Shown: positions 1 through 5,239 of the stretch, in pieces | How the letters are laid out: each line of letters starts with the position of its first letter | Position numbering within the stretch: the first letter of the stretch is position 1 | NCBI GenBank assembly: GCA_028276315.1 | Contig: JAPYWP010000025.1 | Location: forward strand, 1-7,965 | Source: Minisyncoccota bacterium | GTDB lineage: Bacteria > Patescibacteriota > Minisyncoccia > UBA6257 > HR35 | Reading direction: 5' to 3' | DNA length: 7,965 bases | Notes under the pieces: model-generated | The model's input: only the letters and a program-made list of their open reading frames with translations | Told to the model about the DNA's origin: nothing | The model's database searches: none | Translations under genes and position numbers: made by a program

Positions 1-887
1 AAGATGATAAAGAAATTAAAGGTGAAAAACAAATTAAAATTTCAGAAGCAAGAAAAATGAATCCAGAAATAAATGTTGGAGAGGATCTTTATATAAAAAT
101 TGAAGAAGATGCAAATTTTAAAGATGAATTTTCAAGAATTGCTGCTCAGGTTGCAAAACAGGTAATTACTCAAAGATTAAGAGAGATTGAAAAAGAAATA
201 GTTTATGAAGAGTTCAAAAAAAAGGAAAATGAAATTGTAAGCGGAACTATTCAAAAAATTGAACCAAAAGTTATTTATGTTGATCTTGGAAAAACCCTTG
301 GAACTATGTTTGTCTCAGAATCTATACCTAATGAAAAATACAGAATAGGTCTTAGATTTAGATTTTATGTTTATGCAGTTGAAAAAACACCAAGAGGCGT
401 AGAAGTTTATCTTTCAAGGTCTCATCCTAATTTTTTAAAAAAACTCTTTGAAGCTGAAATTCCAGAAATTAATGAAGGAATAGTTGAAATAAAAGCTATT
501 GCAAGAGAACCTGGTTTAAGATCAAAAGTTGCTGTAGTTTCTCATAAAGAAAATATAGATCCAATAGGAGCTTGCGTTGGTCCTAAAGGAGCAAGAATTT
601 TAACTATAATTAATGAACTAAATGGTGAGAAAATAGATATAGTTTTATGGGATCCAGATCCAGAAAAATTTGTTGCAAATGCAATAGCTCCAGCAAAAGT
701 AGTTGAAACTAAAATATTAGAAAAAAGAACAATTCAAGTTTTTGTTGAAGAAGAACAACTTTCTCTTGCAATAGGCAAAAATGGGCAAAATGCAAGATTA
801 GCAGCTAAATTAACTGGTTGGAGAATAGATATAAGATCAATTTCAAGACCACAAGAAGAAATAGAATTTGGTATAGCAGAAGCTTAA
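1..887 (+). CDS. nusA: Transcription termination/antitermination factor NusA (5' partial, C-terminal part)
   Basis: NusA binds RNA polymerase and nascent RNA and modulates pausing, termination and antitermination. The reading frame is open to the left edge (first full codon at 3). The 18 residues before the ATG at 57 (containing ISEARK) match the end of the NusA N-terminal domain, so that ATG is internal and the true start lies upstream of the window. Counting from Met at 57: a conserved helix with RIAAQVAKQVITQRLRE (27-43), an S1 domain (about 56-122), KH1 (about 143-210, loop GPKG at 175-178) and KH2 (about 212-263, loop GKNG at 240-243, then NARLAAKLTGW). The protein ends about 13 residues after KH2, so it lacks the acidic repeats found at the C-terminus of E. 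coli NusA. TAA stop at 885-887. Identity is very secure; the resemblance to Parcubacteria-type NusA is my recollection, not a search result. Confidence 0.96.
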   Translation, partial: DDKEIKGEKQIKISEARKMNPEINVGEDLYIKIEEDANFKDEFSRIAAQVAKQVITQRLREIEKEIVYEEFKKKENEIVSGTIQKIEPKVIYVDLGKTLGTMFVSESIPNEKYRIGLRFRFYVYAVEKTPRGVEVYLSRSHPNFLKKLFEAEIPEINEGIVEIKAIAREPGLRSKVAVVSHKENIDPIGACVGPKGARILTIINELNGEKIDIVLWDPDPEKFVANAIAPAKVVETKILEKRTIQVFVEEEQLSLAIGKNGQNARLAAKLTGWRIDIRSISRPQEEIEFGIAEA

Positions 888-898
888 ATTAATTTTAA

Positions 899-926
899 AG
901 CTAACCTTTTGGTTAGCTAAATTTTT
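899..926 (+). terminator. Intrinsic terminator-like hairpin after nusA
   Basis: A perfect 8-bp stem, AGCTAACC (899-906) with GGTTAGCT (911-918), closes a TTTT loop and is followed by AA and a short U-run (ATTTTT, 921-926). It sits 11 nt after the nusA stop and fits a Rho-independent terminator. The U-tract is short and interrupted, and the ppa start codon is only 7 nt past it. It may therefore act as a partial terminator or as a structure in the ppa leader rather than a full stop. Confidence 0.7.
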
Positions 927-933
927 AAAAAAT

Positions 934-1449
934 ATGATTGAAAAATTAACACCAGGAGATTATCCAAAAAAAGTAAATGTTTTAATTGAAATTTCAAAAG
1001 GGACAAGAAATAAATACGAAATTGATAAAGAAACTGGATTTTTAAAATTAGATAGAGTTCTTTATTCTTCTGTTGTTTATCCATGTGATTATGGTTTCGT
1101 TCCAAAAACTTTATGTGATGATGGAGATCCTCTTGATGCGCTTTTAATTACAAGATTCCCTCTTTTACCAGGAACATTAGTTGAAGCAAGACCGCTTGGT
1201 TATCTTGAAATGATTGATACAGGCGAAAAAGATGAAAAACTTTTATGTGTACCATCAGAAGATCCTTATTTTAATGATTTTAAAGATTTAAAAGATGTAC
1301 CACAAGCTTTATTAGATGAAATTTCTCAATTTTTTAAAGTTTACAAAGAACTTCAACCTAAAAAATGGGTAAAAATATTAGGTTGGAAACCAAGGAAATA
1401 TGCAGAAAGGTTAATAAAAGAGGCTGTTTTAAAATATAACAAAAAATAA
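934..1449 (+). CDS. ppa: Inorganic pyrophosphatase, family I (soluble)
   Basis: Cytosolic enzyme that hydrolyses pyrophosphate to two phosphates, pulling biosynthetic reactions forward. The 171-aa length is normal for bacterial family I. Visible active-site residues, by alignment to E. coli PPase from memory: E19, K27, E29 (in KYEIDKETG), R41, Y49 (YPCDYGF), Y53 and the signature DGDPLDA at 63-69 supplying metal ligands D63, D65 and D68. The typical C-terminal block FFKVYKELQPKKWVKILGW is also present. The ATG at 934 is the natural start; upstream is the nusA hairpin and an A/T stretch with no Shine-Dalgarno. The stop is followed after 1 nt by the ABC ATPase start, implying one transcript with the two transporter genes. 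The enzyme needs divalent metal, usually Mg2+; a functional link to the metal transporter next door is only an inference. Confidence 0.97.
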   Translation: MIEKLTPGDYPKKVNVLIEISKGTRNKYEIDKETGFLKLDRVLYSSVVYPCDYGFVPKTLCDDGDPLDALLITRFPLLPGTLVEARPLGYLEMIDTGEKDEKLLCVPSEDPYFNDFKDLKDVPQALLDEISQFFKVYKELQPKKWVKILGWKPRKYAERLIKEAVLKYNKK

Positions 1450-1450
1450 T

Positions 1451-2110
1451 ATGCTTTTAAAAGTTATTGATTTAAAAGTTGTTTTAGAAGGAAATGTTAT
1501 TTTAGAAAATATAAATTTTGAGATTGAAGAAGGAGAAAGGGTTGGAATAATAGGACCAAATGGTGGTGGTAAAACTACTCTTTTGAGGGCATTAACTTTT
1601 CAAATTCCTTATGAAGGAAAAATTATATATAAAGAAGGCACAAAAATTGTTTTAGTTCCTCAAATTAAAAATATTAATAAATTTTTTCCATTAAATGTTA
1701 AAGAATTTTTTTCTCTTTTTGATGTGAATATTAATGAGTTAAAAAAATTTTTAAGTGATGATATTTTTAAAAAAAAGATTTCTAATTTATCAGAAGGAGA
1801 GCTTCAAAAAATTTTAATTTTGCAATCTATTTTTCAAAAGCCAGATCTTTTGCTTTTAGATGAGCCAACAAGTTTTCTTGATCCCAAAAATAAAGAAAAT
1901 GTTTTTTCTTTATTAGAAAATTTTTATAAAGAAAGGCAATTTAGTGTTTTAGTTGTTTCTCATGATCTTTCTTTTATTTCTTCTTTTGCTCAAAGAATTA
2001 TTTGTTTAAATAAAAATCTTATTTGTGATGGATTTTTAAATCAAATAACACCAGAAGTTTTAGAAAAACTTTATGGTTATAAAGTAGGAATTTATAAACA
2101 TAAGCACTAA
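1451..2110 (+). CDS. Metal (Zn/Mn-type) ABC transporter ATP-binding protein, ZnuC/MntB-like
   Basis: ATPase subunit that would power an ABC-3 family metal importer on the cytoplasmic face of the membrane. Motifs in the 219-aa product: Walker A GPNGGGKTT (35-43), Q-loop VPQ (69-71), ABC signature LSEGE (113-117, a deviation from LSGGQ), Walker B LLLLDEP (133-139), D-loop FLD (142-144) and switch H171 in VSHD. All catalytic elements are intact. Assignment to the Zn/Mn subgroup rests on the GPNGGGKTTLLRAL style and on the adjacent ABC-3 permease; the metal cannot be decided from sequence. The C-terminus ends in KHKH, possibly a metal-affine tail, but this is weak. It starts 1 nt after the ppa stop and ends 1 nt before the permease start, both junctions reading TAATATG with no Shine-Dalgarno, which suggests translational coupling or reinitiation. 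Confidence 0.9.
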   Translation: MLLKVIDLKVVLEGNVILENINFEIEEGERVGIIGPNGGGKTTLLRALTFQIPYEGKIIYKEGTKIVLVPQIKNINKFFPLNVKEFFSLFDVNINELKKFLSDDIFKKKISNLSEGELQKILILQSIFQKPDLLLLDEPTSFLDPKNKENVFSLLENFYKERQFSVLVVSHDLSFISSFAQRIICLNKNLICDGFLNQITPEVLEKLYGYKVGIYKHKH

Positions 2111-2111
2111 T

Positions 2112-2873
2112 ATGGGTGTTTTAGAAATTTTAATAGCAGTTTTTACAAGTATTTGTCTTTCTATTTTGTCAAATTTTATAGTTTTAAGAAGATATTCTTT
2201 GATTGCTGATGCTTTTTCTCACATTGCGCTTCCAGGAATTGCACTTTCTTTAATTTTTAGCATTGATATTTTTTGGGGTTCTTTAGCTTTTCTAATTTTA
2301 GGTGCTCTATTTATATATTTAATTGAAAAGAAAACAAGTTTTTATTTAGAGGCAATAGTTGGTTTTATATTTTTGCTTTCTTTAGCTATAGGTAAAATAT
2401 TTATAAAAGATCAAGAACTAATAGAGTCTTTATTTGGAAATATAAAAGGAATAAGTTTAAATGACTTTATATTAAGCACTTTAATTTTATTTTTTATTTT
2501 AATTTCAATTTTAAGGTTTAAAAAAGAACTAATTTTAGTTACTTTATCTGAGGATTTAGCAGCAAATTATAAAATAAAAAAACATAAAGTAGACCTTTTT
2601 TTGCTTTTTATGGTTGCTTTAGCTGTTTCTTTAGGAATTAAAATAGTAGGAGTTCTTTTAGTTGGTTCTTATCTTATTATTTGCCCTCTTTTTAGTAGTT
2701 TATTTGCAAAAAGTTTTAATCAATTAATTTTATTTTCTATTTTTTTTGGTTTTTTAACAAGTATTTTAGGTTTAATTTTCTCAATTAATTTAAATTTTGA
2801 ATTTGGGCCTGTTTTAGTAATTGTTCAATCTTTAATTTTTCTTTTAGGATTTTTTATAAAGAATTTGTTATAA
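2112..2873 (+). CDS. Metal ABC transporter permease, ABC-3 family (ZnuB/MntC-like)
   Basis: Membrane subunit of a zinc/manganese-type importer; two copies normally pair with two ATPase subunits. The 253-aa protein is almost wholly hydrophobic, with about 8-9 membrane segments near residues 5-25, 36-50, 54-71, 78-96, 116-134, 161-178, 180-198, 205-225 and 231-249. Family marks are the early block RRYSLIADAFSHIALPGIAL (26-45), which matches the ABC-3 pattern of GDALSHAALPGVAL, and the later block SEDLAANY...KIVGVLLVGSYLIICP (146-192), where the coupling loop and the G-rich helix fall. The length is slightly short of the usual 260-280. No gene for a periplasmic or lipoprotein binding subunit (ZnuA/MntA) follows; tRNA genes start 8 nt after the stop. 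The TAA stop is part of a TATAAT box that probably drives those tRNAs. Confidence 0.9.
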   Translation: MGVLEILIAVFTSICLSILSNFIVLRRYSLIADAFSHIALPGIALSLIFSIDIFWGSLAFLILGALFIYLIEKKTSFYLEAIVGFIFLLSLAIGKIFIKDQELIESLFGNIKGISLNDFILSTLILFFILISILRFKKELILVTLSEDLAANYKIKKHKVDLFLLFMVALAVSLGIKIVGVLLVGSYLIICPLFSSLFAKSFNQLILFSIFFGFLTSILGLIFSINLNFEFGPVLVIVQSLIFLLGFFIKNLL

Positions 2874-2874
2874 T
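2866..2874 (+). promoter_or_regulatory. Extended -10 promoter for the tRNA cluster
   Basis: TGTTATAAT is a perfect TGnTATAAT extended -10 element. It overlaps the permease stop codon (TAA, 2871-2873). Conventional spacing puts the transcription start at 2881-2882, exactly at the mature 5' end of tRNA-Thr (G2882). I see no convincing -35, which extended -10 promoters often do not need. In a genome this AT-rich TATAAT arises often by chance, but the TG extension and the position immediately before a tRNA cluster favour a real promoter. Confidence 0.65.
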
Positions 2875-2881
2875 TTATTTT

Positions 2882-2955
2882 GCCAGGGTAGCTCAGTTGG
2901 TTAGAGCACCGCTCTGGTAATGCGGAGGTCACGGGTTCAAATCCCGTCCCTGGCT
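2882..2955 (+). tRNA. tRNA-Thr (anticodon GGT)
   Basis: Full cloverleaf, 74 nt including the discriminator. Acceptor GCCAGGG pairs with CCCTGGC, D stem GCTC with GAGC, anticodon stem CCGCT with TGCGG (one T-T mismatch next to the loop), T stem ACGGG with CCCGT around TTCAAAT. The anticodon loop CTGGTAA puts GGT at 2916-2918, reading ACC and ACU. G1-C72 and C2-G71 agree with bacterial Thr identity; the discriminator is T. CCA is not encoded. First gene of a four-tRNA cluster, 4 nt from tRNA-Asp. Confidence 0.96.
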
Positions 2956-2959
2956 CAGA

Positions 2960-3034
2960 GCGGGCGTAGCTCAGCCCGGATAGAGCGCCTGCCTGTCACG
3001 CAGGAGGTCGCGGGTTCAAATCCCGTCGCCCGCG
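2960..3034 (+). tRNA. tRNA-Asp (anticodon GTC)
   Basis: Full cloverleaf, 75 nt. Acceptor GCGGGCG pairs with CGCCCGC (all seven pairs G-C), D stem GCTC/GAGC with a 10-nt loop, anticodon stem CCTGC/GCAGG, T stem GCGGG/CCCGT with one G-T pair. Loop CTGTCAC puts GTC at 2995-2997, reading GAC and GAU. The discriminator G3034 is the expected Asp identity base. CCA is not encoded. It is the most GC-rich tRNA here (about 71% by hand count) in a very AT-rich region. Confidence 0.96.
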
Positions 3035-3040
3035 CAATTT

Positions 3041-3111
3041 CGGGGTGTGGTGTAACGGCAGCACGCATGCTTTGGGAGCATGTAGATCGGGTTCAAATCC
3101 CGACACCCCGA
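3041..3111 (+). tRNA. tRNA-Pro (anticodon TGG)
   Basis: Full cloverleaf, 71 nt. Acceptor CGGGGTG pairs with CACCCCG, D stem GTGT/GCAC with one T-G pair and a 7-nt loop AACGGCA, anticodon stem CATGC/GCATG, 4-nt variable region, T stem TCGGG/CCCGA. Loop TTTGGGA puts TGG at 3073-3075. The C1-G72 pair and A73 discriminator are typical of bacterial tRNA-Pro. CCA is not encoded. This is the general Pro tRNA, able to read most or all CCN codons. Confidence 0.95.
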
Positions 3112-3130
3112 CAAATTTAAAACTAAAAAA

Positions 3131-3202
3131 CGGGGAGTAGTGTAAGGGAAACACGCCTGGTTCGGGTCCAGGAGATTTCGGGTTCAAATCCCGACTCCCC
3201 GA
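3131..3202 (+). tRNA. tRNA-Pro (anticodon CGG)
   Basis: Full cloverleaf, 72 nt. Acceptor CGGGGAG pairs with CTCCCCG, D stem GTGT/ACAC with loop AAGGGAA, anticodon stem CCTGG/CCAGG, T stem TCGGG/CCCGA. Loop TTCGGGT puts CGG at 3163-3165, reading CCG only. C1-G72 and A73 are Pro-type. The discriminator is directly followed by CCA (3203-3205), unlike the other four tRNAs in the window, perhaps by chance. Probably a duplicated and specialised relative of the preceding tRNA-Pro, with which it shares the T arm, most of the acceptor and the D-stem 5' strand. Confidence 0.95.
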
Positions 3203-3210
3203 CCAAAATG

Positions 3211-3241
3211 GAAATAGTTAATAGGAGTACTTAGTTATTTT
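3211..3241 (+). other. Possible AU-rich hairpin in the helicase leader with AGGAG in its loop
   Basis: Positions 3212-3221 can pair with 3231-3240 in a 10-bp stem with two G-T pairs (an eleventh G-T pair at 3211/3241 is possible). The 9-nt loop TAGGAGTAC displays AGGAG, the most Shine-Dalgarno-like sequence in the window. The loop is about 29 nt upstream of the helicase ATG at 3257, too far for a normal ribosome-binding site. There is no U-run after the stem, so it is not an intrinsic terminator. The AU-rich composition makes chance pairing likely. Confidence 0.3.
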
Positions 3242-3256
3242 AAAAATGGGGCTAAA

Positions 3257-5173
3257 ATGAAAATTAAACAAAAAATTTATTTTAATGATTATTTTGATTA
3301 TTATAGGTATTTTTCTTTTTTAATTGATAAAGAAAGAAATGAAAGTATTAAAAAAGTTTGGGATGAGATTAGAAAAATAAGTCCAGAAGATAGAGAAAAA
3401 TCTGGAAGAGCTATTTTAAATTTAAAAGCAAAAGAAATAAAAAGAACAATAGGCGGTAGGTATGAGATTTCATTTTATAAAGATTATATTTTGGAAAATG
3501 AAATAAATGTGGGAGATCTTATTATTTTAAGCGAGGACCCAAATAAGTTTTTTTATGAAGGAGTTTGTAGTTATAAGGATAAAACAAAAATTAAGGTAAT
3601 TTTAGATAAAAAGCCACCAGAGAATTTTTTAAATAAGAATTTAAGGGTTGATCTTTTTTGCAATGATATTACCTTTGAGAGAGCAAAAAAAGCTTTAAGT
3701 CTTTTATTTTTTAAAAGAGAAATTTGTAAAATTTTATTAGGAAAAGGAAAGCCAGAATTTAGAAATGAAAATATAGAGATTAAAAATAGTTATTTAAATA
3801 GTTCTCAAAAAGAAGTAGTTAAAAAAACTCTTTTAGCAAAAAATTTCTTTTTAGTTCAAGGACCACCAGGTACAGGAAAAACAACAACAATTGCAGGAAG
3901 TATTTATGAACATGTTAAAAGAGGATATAAAGTTTTGGCTACTGCAGACTCTAACATTGCTGTAGATAATTTGGTTGAAGCTCTTTTAAGATATGACATT
4001 AAAGTTGTAAGAATAGGACATCCTGCCAAAGTTTTAAAGAGTATTTTAAATAATACATTAGATTTTATTTTAGAAAAAACGAGTGAATTTAATGAAATTA
4101 AGATTATTTGGCAAGAAATAGAAAGATTAAAAGATATAAATAAAAGCTTGAATATAGATCATAAAAATTTAAAAAATATTGAGACTTTTATTAAAAACAA
4201 AAAAGAAATAAAAAAGTTAAAGAAATTAGTAAGAAAGCTTGAAAAAAGAGCTATAAGAAAAATAATTAAAAGAGCCGATGTTGTTTGTACAACAAATTCT
4301 GGCGCTGGCAGTGATATATTAAATGAATTTTATTTTGATGTTGTATTTATAGATGAAGCAAACCAAAGTCAAGAGCCTGTAACTTTAATTCCTTTAACAA
4401 AGGGAAGAAAATTTATTATGGCAGGCGACCAGAATCAGCTTCCGCCAACTGTTGTCTGCGAAAAAATATCTCCTTTTTTATCTTTGAGCCTTTTTGAAAG
4501 ATTAATTAAAATTTATGGAGAAAAAATTTTAGGATTCTTAAACATTCAATACCGGATGCCAGATGATATTTTGAATTTTTCTAATGAAAATTTTTATAAT
4601 TCGAAAATAATTTCAGCTAAAGAAGCAAAAAAAAGAAATCTTAAAAATATTTTAGAAGAAGAAAAAATTGAAATTTTAAAAAATTTAAATGATGAGATTA
4701 ATTTTATCTTAAATCCACAAAAAACAATTTGCTTTATTGATGTTGATAGTAAAGAGGAAAAATTCCAAAACGCAACATCTTATTTTAATTTTAAAGAAAT
4801 AAATATTATAAAAGAAATAGTTGAAAATATTAAAAAATTAGGAATTGAAAGCAAAAGTATAGGTATTATAAGCCCATATAAGGATCAAGTTAAAATTTTA
4901 AAAGAAACAATCAAAGATGATATTGAAATAAAAACTATAGATGGATTTCAGGGAAGAGAAAAAGATATAATAATTATTTCATTTACAAGAGCTAATGATA
5001 AAAATATTATTGGATTTTTAGATGATTTTAGAAGACTAAATGTAGCACTAACTAGGGCAAAAAGAAAACTTATTGTAATTGGAAACTCGAAAACATTAAA
5101 ATCAAACAGTCTTTATAAAAAACTTTTAGATTATTTTAAAGAAAAAAATTCTTATATATATTTGGGCCGGTAG
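3257..5173 (+). CDS. SF1B helicase of the UPF1/IGHMBP2 (Smubp-2) type
   Basis: Predicted ATP-dependent 5'-3' DNA/RNA helicase or translocase; substrate unknown. All core motifs are present in 638 aa: Walker A GPPGTGKTT (202-210), motif Ia with ATADSNIAVDNL (228-239), DEAN (366-369), GDQNQLPP (390-397), QYRMP (431-435), TIDGFQGREKD (550-560) and RRLNVALTRAK (592-602). The N-terminal ~190 residues fit the beta-barrel (1B) region of IGHMBP2 relatives; a charged helical insert lies at about 275-340. No R3H or zinc-finger domain is seen, unlike eukaryotic IGHMBP2, so the size matches archaeal/bacterial forms. The ATG at 3257 is the first usable in-frame start; GGGG at 3248-3251 is a weak Shine-Dalgarno at best. 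The gene lies between tRNA-Pro and tRNA-Ala, and its last three codons and TAG stop are inside tRNA-Ala. It may be read from the tRNA promoter upstream, since no separate promoter stands out. Confidence 0.93.
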   Translation: MKIKQKIYFNDYFDYYRYFSFLIDKERNESIKKVWDEIRKISPEDREKSGRAILNLKAKEIKRTIGGRYEISFYKDYILENEINVGDLIILSEDPNKFFYEGVCSYKDKTKIKVILDKKPPENFLNKNLRVDLFCNDITFERAKKALSLLFFKREICKILLGKGKPEFRNENIEIKNSYLNSSQKEVVKKTLLAKNFFLVQGPPGTGKTTTIAGSIYEHVKRGYKVLATADSNIAVDNLVEALLRYDIKVVRIGHPAKVLKSILNNTLDFILEKTSEFNEIKIIWQEIERLKDINKSLNIDHKNLKNIETFIKNKKEIKKLKKLVRKLEKRAIRKIIKRADVVCTTNSGAGSDILNEFYFDVVFIDEANQSQEPVTLIPLTKGRKFIMAGDQNQLPPTVVCEKISPFLSLSLFERLIKIYGEKILGFLNIQYRMPDDILNFSNENFYNSKIISAKEAKKRNLKNILEEEKIEILKNLNDEINFILNPQKTICFIDVDSKEEKFQNATSYFNFKEINIIKEIVENIKKLGIESKSIGIISPYKDQVKILKETIKDDIEIKTIDGFQGREKDIIIISFTRANDKNIIGFLDDFRRLNVALTRAKRKLIVIGNSKTLKSNSLYKKLLDYFKEKNSYIYLGR

Positions 5174-5234
5174 CTCAATGGTAGAGCGTGGCAATCGCAA
5201 TGCCAAGATGCGGGTTCGATTCCCGCCCGGTCCA
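5164..5234 (+). tRNA. tRNA-Ala (anticodon CGC), overlapping the helicase 3' end
   Basis: Full cloverleaf, 71 nt. Acceptor GGGCCGG pairs with CCGGTCC, D stem GCTC/GAGC, anticodon stem TGGCA/TGCCA, T stem GCGGG/CCCGC around TTCGATT. Loop ATCGCAA puts CGC at 5196-5198, reading GCG. The third acceptor pair is G5166-T5231, the G3-U70 pair that defines alanine tRNAs; A73 is present. CCA is not encoded. The first 10 nt overlap the helicase gene, whose TAG stop is tRNA positions 8-10. The convergent PKD-protein gene ends 5 nt past the 3' end. Confidence 0.96.
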
Positions 5235-5239
5235 CAAAT

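Noticed and set aside
57..59. ATG at 57 as the nusA start
   Set aside because: The frame is open upstream to the left edge and the upstream residues continue the NusA N-terminal domain, so this Met is internal.
917..1105. 62-aa minus-strand reading frame opposite ppa
   Set aside because: Low-complexity antisense shadow of a well-supported gene.
2920..3120. 66-aa plus-strand reading frame across the tRNA cluster
   Set aside because: It is a translation of tRNA-Thr, Asp and Pro (the familiar RVQIPSLAQ / AGSNPVAR pattern), not a protein gene.
2996..3187. 63-aa minus-strand reading frame across the tRNA cluster
   Set aside because: Antisense of tRNA genes, giving the well-known spurious GFEPDLHAPK / RRDLNPRPPA strings.
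3203..3205. Encoded CCA after tRNA-Pro(CGG) as a sign of CCA-encoding tRNAs
   Set aside because: The other four tRNAs lack CCA, so one CCA triplet is compatible with chance.
3208..3234. Eight-codon frame starting at ATG 3208
   Set aside because: Too short, no ribosome-binding site, not linked to the helicase start.
4973..4985. TATAAT-like string inside the helicase gene near 4974
   Set aside because: Lies in conserved coding sequence (DIIIISF) and such strings are frequent by chance at this base composition.
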